Source: JADKCL01 sp046329055 | GTDB lineage: Bacteria; Bacteroidota; Bacteroidia; J057; JADKCL01 | NCBI GenBank assembly: GCA_046329055.1 | Contig: JAXLVK010000001.1 | Coordinates: 1-64,000 of the forward strand | Direction: 5' to 3' | DNA: 64,000 nucleotides | Shown here: positions 45,944 to 54,566 of the stretch, piece by piece | Layout of the letters: every line of letters begins with the position of its first letter | Position numbering within the stretch: the first letter of the stretch is position 1 | Notes under the pieces: generated by a model | The model's database searches: none | The model's input: the letters and a program-made list of their open reading frames with translations, nothing else | What the model was told of the DNA's origin: nothing | Position numbers and translations under genes: made by a program

Positions 45944-47530
45944 ATGCTGCTGCTCGTCCCCGGCCGTCACCACGCCCTCACGGATTTCCAGTTCAAATAC
46001 CTGAGTCGCGTCATCGCCAACGGCCTTCAAGACGAACCCGACGCAGTCGGCAATCCCATCGGCTTGCAAGAACCCATCACCGGAGTTGTTTGGGCCGTCA
46101 CGAGCGCCAACCACAGCAACACCCGCCGCAATCCCGTCCCATTTTACATCCGGGCCATGGCTTTGCTGGATTTCTCCCAGGAACTCATGGTCCCCAGTTA
46201 TGTCTTCGGCATCGATGATGTGGGCCAACTCGCCCATTTCGCAGAATATACCCTAAAGAAAATCAAGCACGAGAGCGAAGGCCGCATCTACCTCGACCCC
46301 AGCAATTGTGTCGTGGCCTGCTCCTCCCCTGTCCGCCACATGTACGCCGAACTCGGCTTCACGGTCCTGCCGATGGAATTGGTGCCTGGAACCGACCACG
46401 ACTTGGTGACGGATGGCCCATGGGACCTCGTGGAAAAGGTCGCCGCCTCCAAGGGCAATTGGCGCAAGGACCGGAGCATCTTCGACCGCCTGCACCAGAG
46501 CACCTACCTCATCTGGACCACCTACGGCATTGATGACAAGATCCAGCGTCTGTTTTCGGACGAGATGATCAGCGGCGACGGCGACCTGACCACGACCCGC
46601 GATTATTCCTCCTATGTCAGGCAAATGGACGACATCGCCCGCCTCAAATACGACGAGACGGCACCCTATATCCAGCCGGGCCGTATCGGGGACATCGGCT
46701 GCGCGGTTGGGACTTGGATCAAGCTCGGCTGCGAGGATGCCCGCTTGCGAGAATCGGATTTCATCGGGATCGAGGTCGCCCGTCACCTGTACCAGATTTG
46801 CCTGCAACGCAAGGAAAACAAGGAGTTCGCCAATCCGTTCGTGTTTTTCGCGCAGCGGAACGCTGTGGAGGGGCTTTGCTTCGACCGGAACTCCATGAAC
46901 ACCGTCCACACCAGCTCATTGACCCACGAAATCGAGAGCTACGGCGGTCGGGCGGACCTAATTCGCTTCATTGAAAATCGACATTCGGAGCTCGTGCCGG
47001 GTGGGGTGTGGATCAACCGCGACGTTGTCGGCCCCCGCGATGGGGAGCGAACCGTTTTGCTTTGGTTGAATGATGCCGATGCCCAGACGCCGGAGGGCCT
47101 TGATTCACCTGACCTCAAGGAGCAACTCGCCGCCTGCTCAACCCGCAAGCTCTTCGATCGATTTGCGGCCGAATTCAGGGCAGGCATGGGCGACGGCATT
47201 CAGTTCGAATGGGTGGAGCTCCAAGGAAAATCCTATGCGAAAATGAGCCTAAACCATGCCATGGAGTTCATTTCCAAGAAAGACTACCATGACAATTGGC
47301 AAAGCGAGATGCACGAGCGGTTCTGCTTCTGGGACTTCGAGGACTGGAAATCGCATTTGGTCGATGCGGGATTTTCCATCGCACCCGTTTCCCGTGCGTA
47401 CCCAAACACTTGGCTCATTGACAACCGCTACCGAGGGCATGTGGCATTGTTCCAGGAAGAAAATGGGCGATTGGTCGAATTGCCATTTCCAGAGACGCAC
47501 ATGTTGATGGTAGCTGTTCGGAATGCCTGA
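45944..47530 (+). CDS. Two-domain protein: nucleotidyltransferase-like N-terminus, methyltransferase-like C-terminus
   Basis: 528 residues. The N-terminal ~180 (MLLLVPGRHHALTDFQ, ITGVVWAVTSANHSNTRRNP) resembles the HxGH-type nucleotidylyltransferase layout: a basic GRHHALT motif near the start and a later SANHSN...R. The C-terminal part carries a Rossmann methyltransferase-like motif (IGDIGCAVGTWIKLGC, FIGIEVARHLYQIC). It also has NTVHTSSLTHEIESYGG and VPGGVWINRDVVGP, positions typical of class I methyltransferases. No named family recognised; the substrate is unknown. Single gene. Confidence 0.55.
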   Translation: MLLLVPGRHHALTDFQFKYLSRVIANGLQDEPDAVGNPIGLQEPITGVVWAVTSANHSNTRRNPVPFYIRAMALLDFSQELMVPSYVFGIDDVGQLAHFAEYTLKKIKHESEGRIYLDPSNCVVACSSPVRHMYAELGFTVLPMELVPGTDHDLVTDGPWDLVEKVAASKGNWRKDRSIFDRLHQSTYLIWTTYGIDDKIQRLFSDEMISGDGDLTTTRDYSSYVRQMDDIARLKYDETAPYIQPGRIGDIGCAVGTWIKLGCEDARLRESDFIGIEVARHLYQICLQRKENKEFANPFVFFAQRNAVEGLCFDRNSMNTVHTSSLTHEIESYGGRADLIRFIENRHSELVPGGVWINRDVVGPRDGERTVLLWLNDADAQTPEGLDSPDLKEQLAACSTRKLFDRFAAEFRAGMGDGIQFEWVELQGKSYAKMSLNHAMEFISKKDYHDNWQSEMHERFCFWDFEDWKSHLVDAGFSIAPVSRAYPNTWLIDNRYRGHVALFQEENGRLVELPFPETHMLMVAVRNA

Positions 47531-47650
47531 AGGAATCGGATTTCCTGAAGTCAACGTGGCAAGAATGCCCTAACAGCAAAGGGGACTTATTTTTGAGCCG
47601 ATTGGGTTACCTGCCCCCATGCTCTGGGATAAAGGGAAAATAACCACAAG

Positions 47651-48633
47651 ATGTCTCACAAAATCGCCTCCCGTATCCTTGCCATTGCCCTCCTCCTTCT
47701 GAGTTCCTTCGCAACGAAAGCAACGCCCACTCCCAACCAGTCGCAGGCGATGGCTTGGGCCGCCAAGACTCCCGCCGCGGCCATGCAGTCCACCACCTCC
47801 CTTGCAAAGTACCTCGGCCAGATATCCTCCGATGAAACTCTGAAGGCCATGGCAATCCTGTGCTGGGAAGTCCGATTCCTCAAGTATGACTACGATAGCT
47901 ACAATGGCTGGAAGGAAGGCATCGCCATTTCGGCGAGCCAAGATGCCGCAGATGTCCTTTCCCGCCGAACAGCAGTCTGCCAGGGATACTCTGAGTTGTT
48001 CGCTGACCTTGCCGTGAAAATGGGGCTTGAGGCCGTCGTGGTCAGCGGCTATGCAAAAGGTGCCAACTATGCGCCGGGCGATGTATTCATTGCCCCTTGC
48101 CATGCATGGAATGCAGTCCGTCTCGATGGAAAATGGCAGCTGTTGGACGCAACATGGGCGGATTGCCGATCTACTGCAAATGAGCCGGAATGGTACCATT
48201 TCTGTACGTCGCCCACCGAAATGGTCTATTCGCACATCCGTCGGAGTCCCGCTGGCAATTGCTGGACCGCGAAACCACCATTTGGAAATTCGAACGCCAA
48301 CCAGTCTTCTTCCCCGAATACTTCAAGTTGGGATGTTACGACTACTCCCCCAAGAAGTCGGTCATCACCAACACAGGCACGCCATTCAGGATCGCCTTGA
48401 ATGTCGCCAATCCAGAATCCATCAAGGCCAACGTGAGTTTCTACCCGGAAGACAACGAGCAAGTCCAATCCATCAAGACCGAACTGAAATACATGCCTTG
48501 GGGTGTAATCCTCACCTGTACATTGCCCATCGATGCACGTGGCACCCTTTATGTCCTCGCTGGACATGCAGATTCGTATTTTACCACTTCAGTCCTGATG
48601 TACGGAGTCCAGCCTGCCCAGCCAGCAATTTGA
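47651..48633 (+). pseudogene. Exported transglutaminase-like (cysteine peptidase fold) protein, one frameshift
   Basis: The signal peptide and first ~195 residues are in one frame, with the catalytic-type Cys in RRTAVCQGYSELFADLA, His in APCHAWNAVRL and Asp in WQLLDATWAD. After TEMVYSHI near 48238 the homologous continuation (PSESRWQLLDRETTIWKFER to 48633) is in another frame, consistent with loss of one C. The wrong frame ends at 48400 in Ser/Thr/Pro-rich sequence. The family includes secreted transglutaminase-like peptidases of the kyphoscoliosis type. The frameshift may be an assembly error. Confidence 0.75.
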
Positions 48634-48638
48634 CCTCG

Positions 48639-48842
48639 CCCCCTAGGGCGGCTCATCAGCCTCAGCTTCGCCCGGAGGTAACCCAGCAGCTCCGCCCAGG
48701 CGGCAACCTTGCGCACTGCGCCTTCGGCCTTTGCCGCGTGGTACAAGTGCTCGCCTTGTGCCGCTGCCAACTCCGCCTTCGCGAGGTTCAGCCGCCGGGC
48801 GATTTCCTCTCGATTTGAACCATTTTGACCTTTGGATTCCAT
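48639..48842 (-). CDS. Array peptide, copy 1 (C-terminus frameshifted)
   Basis: Begins MESKGQNGSNREEIARRLNL and reads as copy 2 up to YLRAKL, then loses frame by a one-base deletion before the expected EADEPP end. Predicted amphipathic helix, charged and Ala-rich; no known family. Position 24 is Leu where copies 2, 3 and 5 have Met. Confidence 0.5.
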
Positions 48843-48893
48843 ATTTCCGCTCGCTGCCGGGGTTGTTTTTCGGCAGGAACGGGGCGGGAATGG

Positions 48894-48987
48894 CCCTGAA
48901 GTTGGGGTGGTGGTTGAAGCTTTTTTCGGTGCAAATCAGCTTTGCTGCACCGAAAAAAGTTCAACCATTGCCCCAACTTCAGGGCCA
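48894..48987. other. Hairpin-forming inverted repeat, unit 1 (representative)
   Basis: Left arm GGCCCTGAAGTTGGGG...TTGAAGCTTTTTTCGGTGCA (48894-48933) pairs almost perfectly with TGCACCGAAAAAAGTTCAA...CCCCAACTTCAGGGCC (48946-48987). It lies ~50 bp from the start codon of the array peptide, on the 5' side of that minus-strand ORF. Versions in units 2-4 are partly deleted; unit 5 is intact. Confidence 0.85.
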
Positions 48988-49170
48988 CCTTGGTCCCGGT
49001 CTCTGACCGAAAAACGGCCCCGGTAGCGGACACAATGGAAGGCAATGGGCGGAATGGTGCTGAGAGAAGACAGCCAATGGCTGAATCGCGCGGAGCGTGT
49101 GGAGACCGCCTAGGGGGGCATCCAAGTGCCATGCGCGGTCAGGCACTTCCGTAGCCCTCCAGGTAACGCC

Positions 49171-49371
49171 CCTAGGGCGGCTCATCAGCCTCCAGCTTCG
49201 CCCGGAGGTAACCCAGCAGCTCCGCCCAGGCGGCGACCTTGCGCACTGCGCCTTCGGCCTTTGCCGCGTGGTACAAGTGCTCGCCTTGTGCCGCTGCCAT
49301 CTCCGCCTTCGCGAGATTCAGCCTCCGGGCGATTTCCTCTCGATTTGAACCATTTTGACCTTTGGATTCCA
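49171..49371 (-). CDS. Array peptide, copy 2 (full-length form, 66 aa)
   Basis: The best-preserved copy: MESKGQNGSNREEIARRLNL, AKAEMAAAQGEHLYHAAKAE, GAVRKVAAWAELLGYLRAKL, EADEPP then TAG. It is helical throughout with no signal peptide. Compared with copy 1, CGG-CGG to CGG-AGG (Arg-Arg) and AAC to AAT (Asn) are synonymous and the one replacement is Leu to Met. Function unknown; it could be a DNA- or RNA-associated small protein, or an amplified module. Confidence 0.55.
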
Positions 49372-49670
49372 TATTTCCGCTCGCTGCCGGGGTTGTTTTT
49401 CGGCAGGAACGGGGCGGGATGGCCTGAAGTTGGGGTGGTGGTTGAAGCTTTCGGTGCAAATCAGCGCGCACCGAAAAAGTTCAACCTTGCTTCAGGGCCG
49501 CCAGTCCCGATGGCAAACGCAGCCCCGTAGCGTGGAGGCAGGGCGGAATGGTGCTGAAGACCAGCAATGGCGAATCGCGCGGAGCGTGTGGAGACCGCCT
49601 GGGGGGCATCCAGTGCCATGCGCGGTCGGGCACTTCCGTAGCCCTCGGGTAACGCCCCTGGAGCGGCTCA

Positions 49671-49856
49671 TCAACCTCCAGCTGCGCCCGGGTAACCCAG
49701 CAGCTCCGCCCAGGCGGCGACCTTGCGCACTGCGCCTTCGGCCTTTGCCGCGTGGTACAAGTGCTCGCCTTGTGCCGCTGCCATCTCCGCCTTCGCGAGG
49801 TTCAGCCGCCGGGCGATTTCCTCTCGATTTGAACCATTTTGACCTTTGTGTTCCAT
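49671..49856 (-). CDS. Array peptide, copy 3 (short C-terminal variant)
   Basis: MEHKGQNGSNREEIARRLNL then the same body as copy 2, ending LLGYPGAAGG because two bases are missing relative to copy 2. Ser3 is His here. Confidence 0.5.
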   Translation of the reverse strand: MEHKGQNGSNREEIARRLNLAKAEMAAAQGEHLYHAAKAEGAVRKVAAWAELLGYPGAAGG

Positions 49857-50159
49857 ATTTCCGCTCGCTGCCGGGGTTGTTTTTCGGCAGGAACGGGGCG
49901 GGAATAGCCCTGGTTGGGGTGGTGGTTGAAGCTTTTTCGGTGCAAATCAGCTTTGCTGCGAAAAGTTCTTTGGCTTGAACTTGTCCGGTCTCTGACCGAA
50001 ATCCGGCCCCGGCAGCGGACACCATGGAAGGCAATGGGCGCAAATGGTGCTGAGAAAAGACAACCAATGGCTGAATCGCGCGGAGCGTGTGAACCGCCTA
50101 GGGGGTCATCCAAGTGCCATGCGCGGTCAGGCACTTCCGTAGCCACCAAGGTAACGCCC

Positions 50160-50349
50160 TAGGGCGGCTCATCAACCTCAACTTCGCCCGGAGGTAACCC
50201 AGCAGCTCCGCCCAGGCGGCAACCTTGCGCACCGCCCTTCGGCCTTTGCCGCGTGGTATGCTCGCCTTGTGCCGCTGCCATCTCCGCCTTCGCGGTTCAG
50301 CCGCCGGGCGATTTCCTCTCGATTTGAACCATTTTGACCTTTGGATTCC
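50160..50349 (-). pseudogene. Array peptide, copy 4 (disrupted)
   Basis: Starts MESKGQNGSNREEIARRLN, then several 2-3 nt deletions destroy the frame; AYHAAKAEG is still recognisable further on. Confidence 0.5.
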
Positions 50350-50675
50350 ATATTTCCGCTCGCTGCCGAGGTTGTTTTCGGCAGGAACGGGGCGGGAATG
50401 GCCCTGAAGTTGGGGTGGTGGTTGAAGCTTTTTTCGGTGCAAATCAGCTTTGCTGCACCGAAAAAGTTCATTGCTAACTTCAGGGCCGCCTTGGTCCGGT
50501 CTGACCGAAAAACGGCCCCGGCAGCGGAGCACATGGAATGCAGTGGGCAGAGTGGTGCTGAGAAGACAGCCAATGGCTGAATCGCGCGGGCGCGTGCTGC
50601 CGCCTAGGCGAGTATCCCTGTTCAATGCGCGCCCAGTCACCTCCATAGCCCTCCATGTAACGCCCCTAGGGCGGC

Positions 50676-50864
50676 TCATCTGCCTCCAGCTGCGCCCGGG
50701 TAACCCACCAGTTCCGCCCAGGCGGCAACCTTGCGAACTGCGCTTTCGGCCTTTGCCGCATGGTACAAGTGCTCGCCTTGTGCCGCTGCCATCTCCGCCT
50801 TCGCGAGGTTCAGCCGCCGGGCGATTTCCTCTCGATTTGAACCATTTTGACCTTTGGATTCCAT
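50676..50864 (-). CDS. Array peptide, copy 5
   Basis: 62 residues, body as copy 2, ending VGYPGAAGGR. Relative to copy 2, at least three changes are synonymous (Val GTG/GTT, His CAC/CAT, Glu GAG/GAA). The replacements are mild (Gly to Ser, Leu to Val). Confidence 0.5.
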   Translation of the reverse strand: MESKGQNGSNREEIARRLNLAKAEMAAAQGEHLYHAAKAESAVRKVAAWAELVGYPGAAGGR

Positions 50865-51057
50865 ATTTCCGCTCGCTGCCGGGGTTGTTTTTCGGCAGGA
50901 ACGGGGCGGGAATGGCCCTGAAGTTGGGGTGGTGGTTGAATCTTTTTTCGGTGCAAATCAGCTTTGCTGCACCGAAAAAAGTTCAACCATTGCCCCAACT
51001 TCAGGGCCACCTTGGTCCCGGTCTCTGACCGAAAAACGGCCCCGGCAGCGGACACCA

Positions 51058-51227
51058 TGGAATGCAGTGGGCGGAATGGTGCTGAGAGAAGAAAGCCGAT
51101 GGCTGAATCGCGCGGAGCGTGTGTAGACCGCCTAGGCGAGTATCCCTGTGCCCTGCACGGCCGCCATTTTGGAGCGAAAGCTTTTCCAGATGTAGCTTGC
51201 GGCCACAAGAAAGGCCAAAAGGAATGA
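51058..51227 (+). CDS. Right-arm ORF of unit 5, diverged counterpart of the array peptide
   Basis: On the plus strand, right of the hairpin, MECSGRNGAERRKPMAESRG parallels MESKGQNGSNREE of the minus-strand peptide; unit 1 has MEGNGRNGAERRQPMAESRG. The unit 5 frame runs past the repeat edge and overlaps the ATG of the methyltransferase gene. Whether it is expressed is doubtful; it mainly shows the inverted duplication. Confidence 0.3.
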
Positions 51228-51880
51228 GGCAGATTGCCAAGCTTGACAGCGAATGCATCACCATCCCCATCGCAGGGCGGGAAATCCGCCTTTGGCGGCC
51301 CATCAATGCCGAAGCCTACATCCTGAACACCACCCAGGCAGAATTCGGAGACGAGGAACGGCTTCCTTATTGGGCGATGCTTTGGCCGGCTTGCATTGCC
51401 TTGGCGGAGAACCTTGTGGATGCTGGCAATCTCGCGGGCAAGTCATTGATTGAGTTGGGGGCTGGGCTCGGAGTGCCTGCGCTTGCGGCAGCTGCCGCAG
51501 GGGCATCCGTCATGGCAACCGATTGGTACAATGACGCCCTCGAATTTATCCGCGAGAGCGCCGCCGCCAATGAGATTTTCGTCCACGCAAAGTTCCTTGA
51601 TTGGCGATTTCCTCCCAATCTACCGCAATTCGACATCCTCGCTGGGGCCGATTTGCTCTACGAGCGCCGGAACCATGACCTGCTTTTGGACTTGTTGGAC
51701 AGGCTTGTTGCGCCGAATGGAATCGCCATCTTCAGCGACCCCAAGCGTCACATGAGCGCGGATTTCTTCGAGGCTGCCGCAACACGGGGCTGGTCGGCGG
51801 AAGCAACAATGAGAAATGTGGTTTGGGAGGGCGCAAGCTTTGAGGTTGATCTTTGGAAAATGAGCCGGAAACTGGACTAG
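51224..51880 (+). CDS. Class I SAM-dependent methyltransferase, METTL21/Nnt1-like
   Basis: 218 residues from ATG 51224; earlier in-frame codons lie in the repeat array. Motifs are LPYWAMLWPACIALAENL (W-P-A before motif I), SLIELGAGLGVPALAAAAAG (motif I), VMATDWYNDAL (motif II), FDILAGADLLYERRNHDLLL (motif IV) and PNGIAIFSDPKRH. This is the pattern of small protein-lysine or nicotinamide N-methyltransferase-like enzymes. The substrate is unknown. Confidence 0.85.
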   Translation: MRQIAKLDSECITIPIAGREIRLWRPINAEAYILNTTQAEFGDEERLPYWAMLWPACIALAENLVDAGNLAGKSLIELGAGLGVPALAAAAAGASVMATDWYNDALEFIRESAAANEIFVHAKFLDWRFPPNLPQFDILAGADLLYERRNHDLLLDLLDRLVAPNGIAIFSDPKRHMSADFFEAAATRGWSAEATMRNVVWEGASFEVDLWKMSRKLD

Positions 51881-51974
51881 AACCCAAACTCGCGATTCCA
51901 ATTCCATCCATTGGGATACTGACCCACCTCGGGAATCGATCAAGAAGCCAATCCAGAGCAAGCAGTTTCTTTTG

Positions 51975-52820
51975 TCACCGGGCTCCCCGAATCTCGGATG
52001 CCTCATTGCAAATTGTCTCCAGCCGCTCTGGCCCGATTCCCGCAGCCGCCAACACTTCCGCATGCCGATCGAGGTCGCAGCAGGTGACGACATGGTGTTC
52101 CATCAGGTAGCGCTTTTCGTCCGCCGTCAATCCGCTCAGGCAAGTGATCGGGAAAATGCCGCTCGATTCGATCATCTCCTTCAAGCTACCTCCCGATGGA
52201 TGGTCCCAGGAAACCAGGTGCATGCCTGCGCAGCGTCCGTAGGTCAAGGCATCGTCGCTGAATCGCGTATTCGTGAAGAGCCAGCCTTCGAACGGTGGGG
52301 CTGGTTTTTGCCGTTTCAGATGCCGTGCCTCATCCAAATCCCGGAAGCGAGAATGCAGGTAAAGCGACACCTTGACGTCCGTCTTTTGGCCCCGCTGCTG
52401 ATGGAATTTGCATTCGATGTAACGCAACACCTCCTCTTTCTGAGCGATCAAGTCCAGTTCATGATGGACACACTTGCCCGGCAACACTTGATCGTACTCA
52501 CAGACAAACCCCTGATGCACCAGCAATGCCCCCACAAAACGCTCAAAAGGAAATCCAGAAGGCCCCAGCTCCAACAATGCCTGCTTCAGTTTGTACCGCC
52601 CTGCCTGCCGATGGCTCTTCCTTTTCAGCAATGAATAGGCCAGCCCATAAATCTCTTCCGTCGGAATCCCAGGATACAATGCCGCCTTGACCTGCTCAGA
52701 AACGATCTTCACCTCCTCCTCACTCGCCCCCGACCGCATCAAGGAAGCACGAAATTTCGCATCGTCAAATGGCACCACTTCCCCACTGGACTTCTGGATT
52801 TCAGGATGTTTCCGGCTCAT
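51975..52820 (-). CDS. ATP-cone domain fused to a Mrr-like restriction endonuclease domain
   Basis: 281 residues. The N-terminal ~90 form an ATP-cone (VVPFDDAKFRASLMRSGASE, then IYGLAYSLLKRKS and RYKLKQALLELGPSG). It is followed by a PD-(D/E)XK nuclease core: FERFVGALLVHQGF, HHELDLIAQKEEVLRYIECK with F-H next, and TNTRFSDDALTYGRCAGMHL. Asp and Glu-x-Lys of the active site are present. ATP-cones bind ATP/dATP as regulatory sensors in NrdA and NrdR. This combination suggests a nucleotide-controlled DNase, perhaps defensive, which is inference. Single gene. Confidence 0.85.
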   Translation of the reverse strand: MSRKHPEIQKSSGEVVPFDDAKFRASLMRSGASEEEVKIVSEQVKAALYPGIPTEEIYGLAYSLLKRKSHRQAGRYKLKQALLELGPSGFPFERFVGALLVHQGFVCEYDQVLPGKCVHHELDLIAQKEEVLRYIECKFHQQRGQKTDVKVSLYLHSRFRDLDEARHLKRQKPAPPFEGWLFTNTRFSDDALTYGRCAGMHLVSWDHPSGGSLKEMIESSGIFPITCLSGLTADEKRYLMEHHVVTCCDLDRHAEVLAAAGIGPERLETICNEASEIRGAR

Positions 52821-52938
52821 TCCCGCTAATATAGGAAGCAGCGGCCATTCACGACTTTCCCCTATTCAAAATGCGACGCCCAACCAGCCATTCAGCCAAT
52901 TGGGCGCCCTAGATATCAATGCTGCTATCAAAAAGTCA

Positions 52939-54210
52939 TCAGAATGAGGAGATATGCAGGGTTCTTGCGCCGCGCTTGTACATCTGTCCTTTAGCACCGA
53001 CCACTTCCTCCTGCTTGGTTTCATCCAATATTTCGGAGATATATTTGCTCACCTGTGCTGTGCCGATCGTGACTTTGGAACCAGAGGTGATCGCCTCCGA
53101 GGCGTAGGACTTGAGCAGGTCGGGGAACGCATTCTTGAACAGATCAGGAGTTGCAAACAAGTCGCAGGCAATCACTCGATCCCCTGTGACGGCCACAACT
53201 CCGACCACCGCCACTCCGGAACTGGGTAGGTCCGCGAATTTGGCCTCGTATTCCTTCAGCTCCTGTTGGTAATCGGCGTCCCCCTCCAACGAATTCAATG
53301 TACCAGTTTCCGACACGGCATCGTTTGCGAGGGTCACTTCTTCCACCTTGCTCCAAACTGCTGTTTGTTCCTTCTCCACAATGGCAGCCTTTCTCACGGA
53401 GGTGTTGGCGACATTCGCATGGCCAGTGAATCCATCAGCGGCATCGGTCGCACCGTAGCTCCACCGCCCATGTTCCACGCAATAAACGGAGAGATCCACG
53501 GGCTCGCTATGTGGCGGAATCACCATGTCCATCGCGATCACCCGGTCTTGCTTGCCACCTTTCACCACTTCGCCCGCCATGATGAAGAGCGTGTCATTGC
53601 CAGTATTCTCGATATAGAGTTGATTCACCGCATCGCCAGCTCCGCCATCGAGGTTGTTGATGATCCGTTGTTGGACTTCAAGGCCCTCATCATCATTCCA
53701 GTTGGCGTCAGGGCTAACCTCGATCACGTGATTCGCCTGCAATTGCTGGTACATTCGCACATGTCCATCAGCATTTCTGTAGCTTTCAATTGAAAGTTGC
53801 TGAATGGCTTGCTGCGTTTCTTGTGGAAACTCAGGTGCTACTTCTTCCACGTAATGCGATCCCTCCTCCAGGATTGGGACAGGCTCCACTTCGGCAGTCT
53901 CTTCATCTGCAGCGATGGCCAGATTCTCGGCGTTGATATTCTGGAGGGCAATATCATCTGTCGCTCCTCGTTCAATGATCTTGACCGAGCCATCTGCGAG
54001 TCCTTCCTTGAGCGGTTTGTAGGCCCCCACTCCCTTGTGCGACTCCAGAAACACCCTGTTTGCCGTGATGGGATAGATTCGCAACCTGTCAAAGGAGTAC
54101 TGCTCAACCGCGATCTCGTCCTTCAGACTCAGGTTGGCTGCATTGTACTGCGCATGCGCCATCGAAGCGGCACAGATCAGGGCGACAATTGTTGGGGTGG
54201 ATCTTTGCAT
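52939..54210 (-). CDS. Exported ARPP-1-like domain protein
   Basis: 423 residues with a signal peptide (VALICAASMAHAQ). LSLKDEIAVEQYSFDRLRIY, LYIENTGNDTLFIMAGEVVK, GGKQDRVIAMDMVIPPHSEP and LSVYCVEHGRW resemble the ARPP-1 domain (ARG and rhodanese-phosphatase-associated protein). An acidic linker (AADEETAEVEPVPILEEGSH) interrupts the N-terminal part. The domain has no established activity. Divergently transcribed from the his operon. Confidence 0.75.
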   Translation of the reverse strand: MQRSTPTIVALICAASMAHAQYNAANLSLKDEIAVEQYSFDRLRIYPITANRVFLESHKGVGAYKPLKEGLADGSVKIIERGATDDIALQNINAENLAIAADEETAEVEPVPILEEGSHYVEEVAPEFPQETQQAIQQLSIESYRNADGHVRMYQQLQANHVIEVSPDANWNDDEGLEVQQRIINNLDGGAGDAVNQLYIENTGNDTLFIMAGEVVKGGKQDRVIAMDMVIPPHSEPVDLSVYCVEHGRWSYGATDAADGFTGHANVANTSVRKAAIVEKEQTAVWSKVEEVTLANDAVSETGTLNSLEGDADYQQELKEYEAKFADLPSSGVAVVGVVAVTGDRVIACDLFATPDLFKNAFPDLLKSYASEAITSGSKVTIGTAQVSKYISEILDETKQEEVVGAKGQMYKRGARTLHISSF

Positions 54211-54369
54211 AGCGAATCTGATTTTGATTGGTAGATGCTTCCAAAGACCTCAACGAATGGATGGGCCTGGAAATTTTGTACCTGCCAGGCTTTTTTTGAG
54301 AATATTTCTACAATCGTTGAATTTATCCTCCTCAAAACCAATTCCTTTCCGCTTCCGCGATGATCATCG

Positions 54370-54400
54370 TTTGCTTTTCTATGTCACGTTTTCAAACTTG
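54370..54400 (+). promoter_or_regulatory. Candidate promoter of the his operon
   Basis: TTTG (54370-54373), a 19-nt spacer and CAAACTTG (54393-54400) fit the Bacteroidota pattern partly (4 of 6 at -7). The leader peptide begins 25 nt later. Confidence 0.4.
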
Positions 54401-54424
54401 CTGCCTCACAATTCTAGGAAGAAC

Positions 54425-54475
54425 ATGTTCATGGTCCACCATCATCATCATAGCGCTCTGGGCAGCCGGAGGTAG
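54425..54475 (+). CDS. hisL: his operon leader peptide
   Basis: ATG 54425 to TAG 54475 encodes MFMVHHHHHSALGSRR, with five consecutive histidine codons (CAC CAT CAT CAT CAT). It sits just upstream of a terminator hairpin and hisG. By analogy with enterobacterial his attenuation, ribosome stalling at scarce His-tRNA would favour an antiterminator. The AGGAAG before the ATG may act as a ribosome binding site. It is too short for ordinary gene finding. The antiterminator pairing was not worked out. Confidence 0.85.
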   Translation: MFMVHHHHHSALGSRR

Positions 54476-54508
54476 GTGACGTTTTGGATCATTGCATCAA
54501 CTGATACC

Positions 54509-54541
54509 AAGGCCCGCCGAACTCCGGCGGGCTTTGTTTTT
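54509..54541 (+). terminator. his attenuator terminator
   Basis: GCCCGCCG (54512-54519), loop AACTC, CGGCGGGC (54525-54532), then TTTGTTTTTG. It lies 34 nt after the leader stop codon and 26 nt before the hisG ATG, as expected for an attenuator. Confidence 0.85.
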
Positions 54542-54566
54542 GTACGGATTTTTGAGTGTGAATCGT

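Larger units (their letters stand above)
48640..51165. repeat. Five tandem units of about 500 bp, each an imperfect inverted duplication
   Basis: Units begin at about 48640, 49166, 49653, 50155 and 50661 at the recurring CTAGGGCGGCTCATC. Each contains, left to right on the plus strand: a minus-strand 60-odd codon ORF, an arm with GGCCCTGAAGTTGGGG, a hairpin (TTTTTTCGGTGCA / TGCACCGAAAAAA, 12-nt loop), the reverse arm CCCCAACTTCAGGGCC, and a diverged reverse copy of the left half. Copies share most of their sequence but differ by many 1-3 nt indels. Nothing flanking resembles a transposase. Confidence 0.9.

Noticed and set aside
48640..51165. Insertion sequence or transposon explanation for the array
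   Set aside because: No transposase-like frame, no target-site duplication that I can see, and units are tandem rather than dispersed within this window.
54492..54566. Longer hisG start
   Set aside because: It would place coding sequence through the attenuator hairpin; family alignment starts at MPTEKLRVAVQ.
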